NCBI GenBank assembly: GCA_040772885.1
Contig: JAXGXF010000006.1
Span: 180,181-244,180 of the forward strand
Reading direction: 5' to 3'
DNA from: Pullichristensenella sp002068815
GTDB taxonomy: Bacteria > Bacillota > Clostridia > Christensenellales > Aristaeellaceae
DNA: 64,000 nt
Positions within the stretch are counted from its first letter, which is position 1; every line of letters begins with the position of its first letter. Of the stretch, positions 42,150 to 50,579 are shown piece by piece. The translations under genes and the position numbers were made by a program. The notes under the pieces are model-generated. The model ran no database searches. It saw only the letters and a list, made by a program, of their open reading frames with translations, and had not been told where the DNA came from.

Positions 42150-42482
42150 GTGGACTGCATCTTCTGCAAAATCGCCGCGGGCGAAATCCCCAGCGACCGG
42201 GTCTATGAGGACGAATTCGTGCTCGCGTTCCGCGACATCCACCCGCAGGCGCCGGTGCACGCGCTCGTCGTGCCGAAAAAGCACATGAAAAACCTGCTCG
42301 AATGCGATGACGGGACCGCCGTCGCCGTGCTCAACGCGGTCAAGGCCGTCGCGAAAAGCGAGGGCGTCTCGGAATCCGGCTTCCGCGCGGTCACGAATTG
42401 CGGACCCGACGGCGCGCAGTCGGTCGAGCATCTGCACTTTCACGTGCTCGGCGGACGGCAGCTCTCCGGGCGAATGGGCTGA
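42150..42482 (+). CDS. HIT-family nucleotide hydrolase (HinT-like)
   Basis: The HIT motif HLHFHVLGG lies near the C-terminus, and DCIFCKIAAGEIPS at the N-terminus carries the Cys pair typical of HinT proteins. These hydrolyse AMP-lysine-type phosphoramidates. The GTG at 42150 is preferred over GTG 42141 because GGGAGG is then about 9 nt upstream and the protein begins as in relatives. The 110-residue protein closes the heat-shock/translation operon. Confidence 0.92.
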   Translation: MDCIFCKIAAGEIPSDRVYEDEFVLAFRDIHPQAPVHALVVPKKHMKNLLECDDGTAVAVLNAVKAVAKSEGVSESGFRAVTNCGPDGAQSVEHLHFHVLGGRQLSGRMG

Positions 42483-42536
42483 AAAAGCGGACGGCTCAAT
42501 TTATTCTGAAAATAACGAAGCGTACGGCAGATTGTC

Positions 42537-42566
42537 TTGACGGCTACATAGCCGATGGAGTATAAT
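42537..42566 (+). promoter_or_regulatory. Promoter of rpsU
   Basis: TTGACG (42537-42542), an 18-bp spacer and TATAAT (42561-42566) lie 65 nt upstream of the rpsU start, giving rpsU its own transcription start. Confidence 0.85.
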
Positions 42567-42631
42567 AGCTCATGTGGCGCACCCCGCGCGCCCATTGGCA
42601 TCTGCCATCAACTGCGAGGGGAGGGAAACAC

Positions 42632-42805
42632 ATGTCCGAGGTACACATTCGGGAAAACGAATCTTTGGAGAGCGCATTGAGGCGCTTTAAGCGCAAGACC
42701 GCGCGTGATGGCATTCTCGCCGAGGCGCGCAAGCGCGAGCATTATGAGAAGCCCAGCGTCAAGCGCAAGAAGAAGGCGGAGGCAGCCCGCAAGCGCAAGT
42801 ATTAG
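42632..42805 (+). CDS. rpsU: 30S ribosomal protein bS21
   Basis: The ATG at 42632 follows GAGGGGAGGG and gives 57 residues. The sequence shows the family pattern: RENESLESALRRFKRK at the N-terminus and a very basic Lys/Arg C-terminus. It acts in initiation on the small subunit. Its position after the dnaJ-mtaB cluster is typical of Bacillota. Confidence 0.96.
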   Translation: MSEVHIRENESLESALRRFKRKTARDGILAEARKREHYEKPSVKRKKKAEAARKRKY

Positions 42806-42815
42806 TGCCAATGAA

Positions 42816-42847
42816 AGCCCCTTTGCCCTTGGCGAAGGGGCGGTTTT
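42816..42847 (+). terminator. Terminator of rpsU
   Basis: The stem GCCCCTT/AAGGGGC (42817-42823 with 42835-42841) has an inner extension and is followed by GGTTTTC. Confidence 0.75.
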
Positions 42848-42919
42848 CACAATACAAAAGCCACTCATCATCCGCATTCGCCCAGCATACAATAATTTCG
42901 TATTCCGCCGTTGGAGACC

Positions 42920-43888
42920 ATGATGCAATGTACGATGCTTCTATGGCCGCATGCGAATGCGCGCTACCAGAATGAGACCTTCAGGCTCGCCCGCGCGGAA
43001 TTGCAGCTGATGCTCGGGCGCCTCGGGCTTCAATACGAGGTCGATCCGGAGCCGGGGGAGATGCCCCCGTCGATCCGCTTTTCGGTCGACCGCGCGTTTG
43101 CCGAGCGCGAGGAGCGGCTTATCTCCGGCCTGTCGCTGCTCTACGGGCTGTTTGAGCGCAGGCCCGACGGCGCGCTCTTTCCGGTTCTCGGGCGCCAAAA
43201 GCCGAGATTCGGAAGCGATCTTCCGGGCATACTCAAGTACAAGGGAAAGACAAACGAGTTTTTTACGGAGCTTCTGATGAATTTGGCCTATCTCTCGGGC
43301 TCCATGCCGGAGGACCCGAGGGTGCTGGACCCTTTGTGCGGCAAGGGAACGACGCTGTTCGTCGCGGCGAACCGGGGCTTCAGCGCCGCGGGCGCGGACG
43401 TCGACCGGGCGGATTTGCGCGAGGCCGAGAATTTCTTCAAGCGGTATCTTGAGTATCACCGCGTCAAGCATTCGCTTGCGCGCGGGTCGATGACGCTGCC
43501 GGACAAAAAGTCGAGCCCGTACGCGGAATTTACGGTGGACCGCCAGTCGCTCCGGTTCGCGGAACTCGACGCGGCGCGCGTCGCGGACGCGTTCGGGCGG
43601 AAGGCGTTCGATCTGATCGCGGCCGACCTGCCCTACGGCGTGCAGCACACATCCGGCGAGCTGCCGGGGAAATTGCTCGAGCGCGCGCTCCCCGAGTGGC
43701 TCAAGGCGCTCCGGCCCGGCGGCGCGGCGGCCGCGTCGTTCAACGCGCAGACGCTCTCCCGCGAGCGCGTGCGCGCGATGTTCCACAGGGCCGGCTTTCA
43801 GGTCATGGAGGGCGGGCCGTACGACGCGCTCGACCACTGGGTCGAACAGGCCGTCACGCGCGACGTCGTCGTCGGCGTGCGCGGGTAA
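42920..43888 (+). CDS. SAM-dependent methyltransferase, TRM11/UPF0020-like RNA methylase
   Basis: The protein has 322 residues from ATG 42920; a second ATG at 42923 is equally possible after GGAG. The Rossmann motif DPLCGKGTTLFVAA lies mid-protein and the catalytic motif ADLPYGVQH towards the C-terminus, the latter typical of N2-guanine or related RNA/DNA amino-methyltransferases. The N-terminal 130 residues look like a substrate-recognition region, but no THUMP motif is clear. Its target is unknown. It stands alone between rpsU and rho. Confidence 0.8.
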   Translation: MMQCTMLLWPHANARYQNETFRLARAELQLMLGRLGLQYEVDPEPGEMPPSIRFSVDRAFAEREERLISGLSLLYGLFERRPDGALFPVLGRQKPRFGSDLPGILKYKGKTNEFFTELLMNLAYLSGSMPEDPRVLDPLCGKGTTLFVAANRGFSAAGADVDRADLREAENFFKRYLEYHRVKHSLARGSMTLPDKKSSPYAEFTVDRQSLRFAELDAARVADAFGRKAFDLIAADLPYGVQHTSGELPGKLLERALPEWLKALRPGGAAAASFNAQTLSRERVRAMFHRAGFQVMEGGPYDALDHWVEQAVTRDVVVGVRG

Positions 43889-44002
43889 ATCCCCATTCCA
43901 TCGTCTGCGAATGCACCGGGACGAGCGCCTTTTCCGCCCCGCGCATCTTCCATCGCACATCGCGTCCTTTGCCGCGCTTCTCTCATTTAAGGAGGTCATG
44001 TC

Positions 44003-46297
44003 TTGGATTATCGAACGCTTCATATGAAAACGGTGGTGGACTTGCGCAAGCTCGCGAAGGACGCGGGCCTGAAAGTCCCCTCCGGCACGCCCAAAAACCG
44101 ACTGATCGAGATGGTGCTCGAGGCGCAGCAGCCCCCTGTAGCGCCGGCGGCACCGGCAGCGCCGGTCGCACCGGCAGCGCCGGTCGCACCGGCGGCACCG
44201 GCAGCACCGGCAGCACCGGTCGCACCGGCAGCACCGGTCGCACCGGCGGCACCGGTGGCACCGGCAGCGCCGGTCGCACGGGGGCCCGAGCCTTCGGTTG
44301 AGCCGGTTCCCGCAGCGGAGGCCGCGGCCGCGCCGCGCCGCCCGGGGAGGCCGAGGACGAGGCCCGAGCCGGAGAAGCGCCCCGTGCGCAAGCCGCGCGC
44401 CGCGAAGGCGGAGGAGGCGGATGCGCTCGCGCAGCGGATCGCGCAGGAGGTCTCCGAGAAGGTCGAGGAGGCGCTCTCCGAAGCCGCGCCCGCCGCGGCC
44501 GAAGCGCCGCACGGGAAGTCCCGGGGGAGGCATTCGGCCGCTCCGGGCGTCGCCGATGCTGCGAATGTCGCCGATGCTGCGAATGTCGCTGACGCCGCGA
44601 GCGTCGCCGACGCCGCGAGCGTCGTCGCCGCCGACAACTCCGCGGTCGCGAAGGCGCCGGAGCCCTCGCCGGACGCCGCCCCGGAGGCGCCCGCGGCCGA
44701 GCCGGCCCCGAGCGCCGCGCCGCAGCCGCGCTCGCTGCACACGCACGAGCGGATGGGCGCGCGGGCCCCGTCCTCGCAGGACCCGGACCGCAGGGGCGCG
44801 CAGCGATTCCCGCAGCACCTGCAGAGGTTCGACCCGCAGCGCGCGCCGCAGCGGCAGGACTTCGTCCGGCCGAACGCGCGGATCGATCAGCAGCCGCGGC
44901 AGGAGTATCCGCGACCGGCCGCGCGCGCCGACCAGCAGCCGCGGGAGTACCCGCGCCCGGCCGCGCGCGCCGAGCAACCGCTCCGGCAGGAATACCCGCG
45001 CCCGGCGCGCGTCGACGCGCCTGTAAAGCCGACCGAGCCGCCGCGCGCGCCGATGCTGCGCGAGCCCGCGCCGCGCCGCGAAAACGCGTATCTGCCCGAC
45101 CCGGGGTCCGTCAATCCCGGCGTTCCGGAGCTTTTGATGACCGGCGAGTGCGCGGACGGCTACGGCGTGCTCGAGATTCATCCGGACGGCTACGGCTTCC
45201 TGCGCGCGGAGAACTACCTGCCGGGCACGAAGGACGTGTACGTGTCGATCGCGCAGATTCGCAGGTTCAACCTGCGCACCGGCGACTATGTCGTCGGAAA
45301 GACGCGCCCGCAGCGCGAGGGCGACCGCTACAACGCGATGATCTTCATCAGCGAGGTCAACGGCGAACCCCCGGAGAACACCGCGCGCCGCCGCCCGTTC
45401 GAGACGCTGGTGCCGGTCTACCCGAACGAGCGGCTTCGGCTCGAGAGCCCGGAGGGGAAGGGCGACCTCGCGCTTCGGCTGATCGACATACTCGCGCCGA
45501 TCGGCAAGGGGCAGCGCGGCATGATCGTCTCGCAGCCCAAGGCCGGCAAGACGACGCTCCTCAAGAAGATCGCGAACGCGATCACGCGCAACAACCCGGA
45601 CGTGCACCTGATCGTGCTCTTGATCGACGAGCGGCCCGAGGAGGTCACCGACATGAAGCGGTCGATCGACGGCGAGGTCGTGTACTCGACGTTCGACGAG
45701 GCGCCCGAGAACCACACGCGCGTCAGCGAGATGGTGCTCGAGCGCGCGCAGCGGCTCGTCGAGCAGGGCAAGGACGTCGTCGTGCTGCTCGACTCGATCA
45801 CGCGGCTCGCGCGCGCGTATAACCTCGTGATCCCGCCGACCGGCCGGTCGCTCTCCGGCGGCCTCGACCCGGGCGCGCTGCACAAGCCGAAGCGGTTCTT
45901 CGGCGCGGCGCGCAACATCGAGAGCGGCGGGAGCCTCACGATCATCGCGACGGCGCTCGTCGAGACCGGCAGCCGCATGGACGACATCATCTTCGAGGAG
46001 TTCAAGGGCACCGGCAACATGGAATTGCACCTCGACCGCAAGCTCTCCGACCGCCGCATCTTCCCGGCGATCGACATGTACAAGTCCGGCACCCGGCGCG
46101 AGGAGCTGCTGTTCACCGAGGCCGAGCTCGAGGGCACGATGAAGATTCGCAGGCTCCTCTCCGGCGGCAACCCGCAGGAGACCGCGGAGCAGCTGATCGG
46201 CATGATGGAAAAGACGAACAGCAACGCCGACTTCTTCAACCGGCTCAAGGGCTGGATGGCCGTGTTCGAGAAGGAAGGGTTCACGATGAAAGCCTAA
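44003..46297 (+). CDS. rho: Transcription termination factor Rho with very long low-complexity insert
   Basis: The TTG start at 44003 follows AAGGAGG with 7-nt spacing. Residues 1-36 form the Rho_N SAP-like helix bundle (LRKLAKDAGLKVPSGTPKNR). Residues 37-370 are an unusual insert: a Pro-Ala-Val repeat, acidic and basic stretches, a VADAAN hexamer repeat, and an Arg/Gln/Pro/Tyr-rich region. The canonical RNA-binding cold-shock-like domain (DGYGFLRAENYLPG) and ATPase core follow, with Walker A QPKAGKTT, VLLIDERPEEVTD and the Q/R-loop region. Total length is 764 residues, compared with about 420 in E. coli. The core looks fully functional. Confidence 0.96.
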   Translation: MDYRTLHMKTVVDLRKLAKDAGLKVPSGTPKNRLIEMVLEAQQPPVAPAAPAAPVAPAAPVAPAAPAAPAAPVAPAAPVAPAAPVAPAAPVARGPEPSVEPVPAAEAAAAPRRPGRPRTRPEPEKRPVRKPRAAKAEEADALAQRIAQEVSEKVEEALSEAAPAAAEAPHGKSRGRHSAAPGVADAANVADAANVADAASVADAASVVAADNSAVAKAPEPSPDAAPEAPAAEPAPSAAPQPRSLHTHERMGARAPSSQDPDRRGAQRFPQHLQRFDPQRAPQRQDFVRPNARIDQQPRQEYPRPAARADQQPREYPRPAARAEQPLRQEYPRPARVDAPVKPTEPPRAPMLREPAPRRENAYLPDPGSVNPGVPELLMTGECADGYGVLEIHPDGYGFLRAENYLPGTKDVYVSIAQIRRFNLRTGDYVVGKTRPQREGDRYNAMIFISEVNGEPPENTARRRPFETLVPVYPNERLRLESPEGKGDLALRLIDILAPIGKGQRGMIVSQPKAGKTTLLKKIANAITRNNPDVHLIVLLIDERPEEVTDMKRSIDGEVVYSTFDEAPENHTRVSEMVLERAQRLVEQGKDVVVLLDSITRLARAYNLVIPPTGRSLSGGLDPGALHKPKRFFGAARNIESGGSLTIIATALVETGSRMDDIIFEEFKGTGNMELHLDRKLSDRRIFPAIDMYKSGTRREELLFTEAELEGTMKIRRLLSGGNPQETAEQLIGMMEKTNSNADFFNRLKGWMAVFEKEGFTMKA
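44147..44282 (+). repeat. Short tandem repeats encoding Ala-Pro-Val stretch in rho
   Basis: Variants of a 9-12 bp unit (GCACCGGCAGC / GCGCCGGTC) repeat across this stretch and encode alternating APAAPVAP residues. Such an array is prone to slippage, so the length may vary between strains. Confidence 0.8.
44549..44620 (+). repeat. Four 18-bp tandem repeats in rho (VADAAN/S)
   Basis: Units begin at 44549, 44567, 44585 and 44603. The first two are identical and the last two differ from each other at one base, encoding VADAAN, VADAAN, VADAAS, VADAAS. Confidence 0.88.
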
Positions 46298-46333
46298 ATC
46301 AAACGGAGCCGTTTACGCGGCTCCGTTTGATTT
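46296..46333. terminator. Bidirectional terminator between rho and kbl
   Basis: A perfect 16-bp stem (46296-46311 with 46318-46333, loop TTTACG) begins inside the rho stop codon and ends in the kbl stop codon. A-rich and T-rich outer ends let it serve both convergent genes. Confidence 0.88.
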
Positions 46334-47513
46334 AAAGGTTCATTTCCCGTTTGACCTCTTCAAAGCACCGGACCGCGAAGGCCAAGTCCTCCTTCGCGTG
46401 CCCGGCGCTGACCTGCGTGCGAATGCGCGCCCTGCCGTTCGGGACGACGGGATAGCTGAAGCTGACGACGTAGACGCCCTTGTCGAGCATGCGCGCGGCG
46501 AACTCCTTCGCGACGTGCGCGTCGCCGAGCATCACGGGGACGATCGGGTGCTCGCCCGCGGGAACCGTCAGCCCGATCTCGCCGAGCGCGCGGCGGAAGA
46601 ACGCGGTGTTCTCCGCGAGCCGGTCGCGAAGCGCGGTGTCCGCCTCGAGCATGTCGAGCGCCTTCAACGTCGCCGCGCAGATCGCCGGCGCGACGGTGTT
46701 CGAGAATAAATACGGGCGCGAACGCTGCCGCAAAAGGTCGACGATCGGCTTTCTGGCCGCGGTGTAGCCGCCCGACGCGCCGCCGAGCGCCTTTCCGAAC
46801 GTGCCGGTCAGTATGTCGATGCGGCCCATGACCCCGGCGTGCTCCGGCGTGCCCCTTCCGTGTCTGCCCATGAAGCCGACCGCGTGGCTGTCGTCGACCA
46901 TGACGAGCGCGCCGAACTCGTCGGCGAGGTCGCAGATCGCGGGCAGGTTTGCGATGATGCCGTCCATCGAGAACACGCCGTCGGTCGCGATCAGTTTTAC
47001 GCGCGCGTCCTTTGCCTCGACGAGCTTTTCGCGCAAATCCGTCATGTCGTTGTTTTTATAGCGAAGGCGGTTGGCCTTGCTAAGCCGTATGCCGTCGATG
47101 ATCGACGCGTGGTTCAGTTCGTCCGAGATCACGGCGTCCTCGGGGCCGAGCAGCACCTCGAACAGCCCGCCGTTCGCGTCGAAGCAGCTCGAGTAGAGGA
47201 TCGCGTCGTCCATGCCGAGGAACGCGGCGAGCCTATGCTCGAGCTCCTTGTGCAACTGCTGCGTGCCGCAGATGAAGCGCACGCTCGAGAGGCCGAACCC
47301 CCAGCGGTCGTAGCTCTGCTTCGCGGCCGCGATCAATTCGGGGCTGTCGGAGAGCCCGAGGTAGTTGTTCGCGCACAGGTTCAATACGCCCTCGGCGCGC
47401 GTCGTGTCGATGCGCGCGCTCTGCGGGGTCTTCAAAATGCGCTCGTCCTTGAACGTCCCGGCCTCGCGGATGTTCTCGAGCTCCGATTCGTAGATGCGAA
47501 GCGCGCCCTTCAT
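46332..47513 (-). CDS. kbl: 2-amino-3-ketobutyrate CoA ligase (glycine C-acetyltransferase)
   Basis: The ATG at 47513 gives 393 residues, the standard length. It is a PLP-dependent alpha-oxoamine synthase with the Lys-containing TGTFGKALGGASGG motif and the VDDSHAVGF aspartate region. It converts 2-amino-3-ketobutyrate and CoA to glycine and acetyl-CoA. The start overlaps the tdh stop by 4 nt. The long upstream in-frame extension to 48398 is a shadow of tdh. Confidence 0.96.
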   Translation of the reverse strand: MKGALRIYESELENIREAGTFKDERILKTPQSARIDTTRAEGVLNLCANNYLGLSDSPELIAAAKQSYDRWGFGLSSVRFICGTQQLHKELEHRLAAFLGMDDAILYSSCFDANGGLFEVLLGPEDAVISDELNHASIIDGIRLSKANRLRYKNNDMTDLREKLVEAKDARVKLIATDGVFSMDGIIANLPAICDLADEFGALVMVDDSHAVGFMGRHGRGTPEHAGVMGRIDILTGTFGKALGGASGGYTAARKPIVDLLRQRSRPYLFSNTVAPAICAATLKALDMLEADTALRDRLAENTAFFRRALGEIGLTVPAGEHPIVPVMLGDAHVAKEFAARMLDKGVYVVSFSYPVVPNGRARIRTQVSAGHAKEDLAFAVRCFEEVKREMNL

Positions 47514-48556
47514 GCGTCCTTCCTCCAGTCCAGCACGACCTTGCCGCAGTTTCCGGAGTTCATCGCGGCGAAGCCCTGCTCGAACTCCGTGTAGTGGAAT
47601 CGGTGCGTGATGAGCGGCGTCAGGTCGAGCCCGCCCTCGATCATCGCGGCCATCTTGTACCACGTCTCGTACATCTTGCGCCCGTAGACGCCCTGCAGCG
47701 TCAGGCCCTTGAAGATCACGTCGTTCCAGTCGATGCGCGCGTCGGACTTGAAGATCCCGAGCAGCGCGACCTTGCCGCCGTTTCGCATGTTCGCCAGAAT
47801 CTGGTGCAGCGCCGATTCGCTTCCGGACATCTCGAGCGCGACGTCGAAGCCCTCGACCATGTGGTTTTCGCGCATGACCTCCCAGAGGTTGAAGTGCGCG
47901 ACGTTGACGGCGAACAGTCCCATCTTCCGCGCGAGGTCGAGCCGGTATTCGTTGAGGTCGGTGATGATGACCTGCCGCGCGCCGTTTTTCTTGCAGATCG
48001 CGCCCGCCATGATGCCGATCGGCCCCGCGCCGGTCACGAGCACGTCCTCGCCGACGACGTCGAATTGCAGCGCCGTGTGCGTCGCGTTTCCGTACGCGTC
48101 GAAGAACGCGATCACGTCCTCGTCGAGCGATTCCTCCTCGAGCGGCACGACGTTCGACGCGGGCAGGCACAGGTATTCCGCGAACGCGCCCGCGCGCTGC
48201 ACGCCGACGCCCTTCGTGTGCGCGCACCACTGGCCGTTTCCGCCGCGGCAGTTGCGGCAGTGGCCGCAGACGATGTGCCCCTCGCCGCTCACGCGCTGGC
48301 CGGCGTGCAGCCCCTTGACCTCGCAGCCGACCTCCGCGATCTCGCCGACGTACTCGTGCCCGATCACCATCGGCGGCGCGATGTTCTGCCGGCTCCACGC
48401 GTCCCAGTTGTAGATGTGCAGGTCGGTGCCGCAGATCGCGGTCTTGCGGATGCGAATCAGCACCTCGTCGCGCCGCGGCTCGGGTATGGGAACGCGCGCG
48501 AGCGCGAGGCCCGGCTCCGGGCTCGCCTTCACGAGCGCATCCATCATGCCGGTCAT
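47510..48556 (-). CDS. tdh: L-threonine 3-dehydrogenase
   Basis: This zinc-dependent medium-chain dehydrogenase oxidises Thr to 2-amino-3-ketobutyrate with NAD+. Catalytic-zinc residues are seen in AICGTDLH and GHEYVGE. The structural-zinc cysteines are in CGHCRNCRGGNGQWC, and the Rossmann GAGPIGIMAG follows. The ATG at 48556 has AAGGAGGG six nt upstream, so the longer frame to 48574 is rejected. With kbl it forms the threonine-to-glycine pathway. Confidence 0.96.
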   Translation of the reverse strand: MTGMMDALVKASPEPGLALARVPIPEPRRDEVLIRIRKTAICGTDLHIYNWDAWSRQNIAPPMVIGHEYVGEIAEVGCEVKGLHAGQRVSGEGHIVCGHCRNCRGGNGQWCAHTKGVGVQRAGAFAEYLCLPASNVVPLEEESLDEDVIAFFDAYGNATHTALQFDVVGEDVLVTGAGPIGIMAGAICKKNGARQVIITDLNEYRLDLARKMGLFAVNVAHFNLWEVMRENHMVEGFDVALEMSGSESALHQILANMRNGGKVALLGIFKSDARIDWNDVIFKGLTLQGVYGRKMYETWYKMAAMIEGGLDLTPLITHRFHYTEFEQGFAAMNSGNCGKVVLDWRKDA

Positions 48557-48589
48557 GAACTTCCCTCCTTGCAAAATCTCCCTGCCGAT

Positions 48590-48618
48590 ATTATAACACG
48601 GGGGCGGGCCGGATGCAA
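48590..48618 (-). promoter_or_regulatory. Promoter of tdh-kbl
   Basis: On the minus strand, TTGCAT (48618-48613), a 17-bp spacer and TATAAT (48595-48590) lie 34 nt before the tdh start. Confidence 0.85.
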
Positions 48619-48684
48619 ACGGGAGGGCGCGCGTTTTTCGAATTTTTGACGGGGAGGATTGCAGGCGTCGCTGAAAATGAAGCG

Positions 48685-48719
48685 AAAAAATCGCCGCCGA
48701 CGAAACCGGCGACGGCGAT
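48685..48719 (-). terminator. Terminator of the MATE transporter gene
   Basis: On the minus strand, a stem of about 14 bp (ATCGCCGTCGCCGG with TCGGCGGCGAT) is followed by TTTTTT. Confidence 0.88.
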
Positions 48720-48731
48720 AGAGCGGGTTTG

Positions 48732-50111
48732 CTACGCGGGAGACGGCTCCCCGACCGGCTCGTCCACCCTCGGAAGCCTCCGCTCGTAGATGAGATACCA
48801 GATCAGCATCAGCGCGCCGCGCAGCGACGCCGAGAGCATGATGCCCGTCCACAGGCCGTTGAGCCCCATCCAGCGCATCAGCAGATAGCACAAAAGCGGG
48901 CGTATGAGATTCGATGAGATGCTGCACACGCTCGGCGGCAGCGTCCTCCCCATGCCGCGGAACGTGCCCGCGCACGCGCCCTCGAGCGCCATGAACAGCT
49001 GGCAGCCGGCGAGTATCCGCAAATACGTCGCGCCCATGTCGAGTATTTTTTCGGACTCCGGCAAAAACAGCGAGAAGAAGAACCGCCCGCCGAACACCAA
49101 CAGAAGCGTCACCGCCGCCTCCCAGATGAGCAGCGCGCCCAGCGATATCCTGTGGCCGCGGCGTATGCGCGTCCACCGGCCGGCGCCGAAGTTCTGGCCG
49201 ACGAACGACGTGACCGCCGAGGAGAACCCGCCGCCGATCAGCCACGACAGCGACTCGATCTGGCTGCCGACGCGCTGCACCGCGACCGCGGTCTCGCCGT
49301 AAAACGCGCTGACCATGCCGGTGACGACCATCGCGAGCGCGGTGAACGCGCCGCTCTCTGCCGCGACCGGCAGGCTCCAGCCGAGGATTTTCCGCACCCT
49401 GTGGCGCGCCATCCGCCCGACGATCCGGAATCGCTCGAACGGCCGCCTCGGGTGCCGCTTCACGAAGTATACGAAAAGCGCGCACACGACGCCCTGCGCG
49501 ATGACCGTCGCGACCGCGGCCCCGGCCACGCCCCAGCCCCAGACGAGTATCATCAGCGGGTCGAGCGCCATGTTGACGACGAGCCCGACCGCGTTCGCCC
49601 AGAAGCCCAGCCGCGAGTTGCCCGCGCCGTTGAACGCGCCGGTAATCGCCGCGGACACGTAGGTGAGCGGTATGCCGATCCCGACGATGCGCAGGTACGC
49701 GCAGGTGTTTTCGAACACCTCCGCTTCCTTAACCTGCAAAAGCGAGACGAGCGGCCCGGCGAGCGCGACCAGCACGAGCCCGTAGAAAAGGCCGAGCATC
49801 AGCGAGAGCCTCGCCGAGTCCTCGGCGAAGCCGCGCGCGGCAGCCCTGTCGCCGCGGCCGAGGTTCTGCGAGGTGCCGATCTCCGAGCCCATGCGCCCGA
49901 CCATCATCAGCGCCATGCCCAGCCACAAAAACATGCCCGCGAGCCCGCTTGCCGCGACCGCCATCACGGAGTTCTCCATGCGGCCGAGCCAGAACATGTC
50001 CGTCAGGTTGTAGGCCATCTGCATCAGCTGCGTGCCCATGATCGGCACGGCGACCTGCACGAGCTTTTTCAGGATTCCGCCCTGGGTCAGATCACAGGTG
50101 TTCGAAGGCAT
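48732..50111 (-). CDS. MATE-family efflux transporter
   Basis: The 459-residue protein has about 12 hydrophobic segments in two pseudo-symmetric MatE halves (starting near residues 15 and 245). The N-terminal PIMGTQLMQMAYNLTDMFWLG is typical of the NorM/DinF type. It exports cationic drugs or metabolites using a Na+ or H+ gradient; substrate unknown. It lies 88 nt downstream of two tRNA genes on the same strand, with a hairpin between them. Confidence 0.93.
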   Translation of the reverse strand: MPSNTCDLTQGGILKKLVQVAVPIMGTQLMQMAYNLTDMFWLGRMENSVMAVAASGLAGMFLWLGMALMMVGRMGSEIGTSQNLGRGDRAAARGFAEDSARLSLMLGLFYGLVLVALAGPLVSLLQVKEAEVFENTCAYLRIVGIGIPLTYVSAAITGAFNGAGNSRLGFWANAVGLVVNMALDPLMILVWGWGVAGAAVATVIAQGVVCALFVYFVKRHPRRPFERFRIVGRMARHRVRKILGWSLPVAAESGAFTALAMVVTGMVSAFYGETAVAVQRVGSQIESLSWLIGGGFSSAVTSFVGQNFGAGRWTRIRRGHRISLGALLIWEAAVTLLLVFGGRFFFSLFLPESEKILDMGATYLRILAGCQLFMALEGACAGTFRGMGRTLPPSVCSISSNLIRPLLCYLLMRWMGLNGLWTGIMLSASLRGALMLIWYLIYERRLPRVDEPVGEPSPA

Positions 50112-50142
50112 CGCGACCCAACTTTCTCCGGCAACCGGTATG

Positions 50143-50177
50143 ACAAAGGAGCCGCCATTTTTTCAGACGGCTCCTTC
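50143..50177 (-). terminator. Probable terminator of the tRNA-Gln/tRNA-Glu unit
   Basis: A 9-bp stem (50146-50154 with 50168-50176) is followed on the minus strand by TTTGTC. It lies between tRNA-Glu and the MATE gene and is only moderately strong, so some read-through into the transporter is possible. Confidence 0.55.
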
Positions 50178-50199
50178 GCACCGGACCGATGTTCGACTG

Positions 50200-50274
50200 T
50201 GGCACCTCCATGGGGACTCGAACCCCAGTTTTCGCCGTGAGAGGGCGACGTCTTAACCGCTTGACCATGGAGGC
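50200..50274 (-). tRNA. tRNA-Glu (anticodon CTC), CCA encoded
   Basis: The cloverleaf folds with acceptor GCCTCCA/TGGAGGT (one G-U), D arm TGGTCAAGCGGTTAAGA, anticodon loop CTCTCAC giving anticodon CTC, T arm GGTTCGAGTCC, discriminator G and genomic CCA. It reads GAG. Confidence 0.95.
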
Positions 50275-50277
50275 ATG

Positions 50278-50351
50278 TGGCTGCCGAACTAGGATTCGAA
50301 CCTAGACAATACGAGTCAGAGTCGTAGGTGCTACCGTTACACCATTCGGCA
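50278..50351 (-). tRNA. tRNA-Gln (anticodon CTG), CCA encoded
   Basis: Acceptor TGCCGAA/TTCGGCA, anticodon loop CTCTGAC giving anticodon CTG, T arm GGTTCGAATCC, discriminator G and genomic CCA. Only 3 nt separate it from tRNA-Glu, so both come from one precursor. It reads CAG. Confidence 0.95.
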
Positions 50352-50390
50352 ACGGTCAATCGAGCGCGACGCACCCGACCGACGAATGAC

Positions 50391-50419
50391 ATTGTACCAA
50401 ATTGGACGGGAAATGTCAA
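50391..50419 (-). promoter_or_regulatory. Promoter of the tRNA-Gln/tRNA-Glu unit
   Basis: On the minus strand, TTGACA (50419-50414), a 17-bp spacer and TACAAT (50396-50391) lie 40 nt upstream of the tRNA-Gln 5' end. Confidence 0.88.
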
Positions 50420-50495
50420 TAGTCTTTTCGCCGTTTCCAATGTTTTTTCCTCGTTGCGGGAGCAAATTAAATGTTGGTAAATGATCGAAATACGA

Positions 50496-50524
50496 TTGAA
50501 AATACATTTTGTTCGCGCTAGAAT
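50496..50524 (+). promoter_or_regulatory. Promoter of the HPr-like gene
   Basis: TTGAAA (50496-50501), a 17-bp spacer and TAGAAT (50519-50524) lie about 56 nt upstream of the ATG. Confidence 0.75.
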
Positions 50525-50579
50525 CGTATTGAGCGATACGGTCGCACAGATTTCAGACGGATTGAGTGAGGCGAATTGC

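Noticed and set aside
44147..44282. Regular short repeats that might suggest a CRISPR array or satellite
   Set aside because: The repeats lie in frame within rho, encode Ala-Pro-Val residues, are far too short and have no unique spacers.
42941..46030. 1029-codon minus-strand frame opposite the methyltransferase and rho genes
   Set aside because: The antisense shadow spans two clear genes on the other strand and a low-complexity region; no domain is recognisable.
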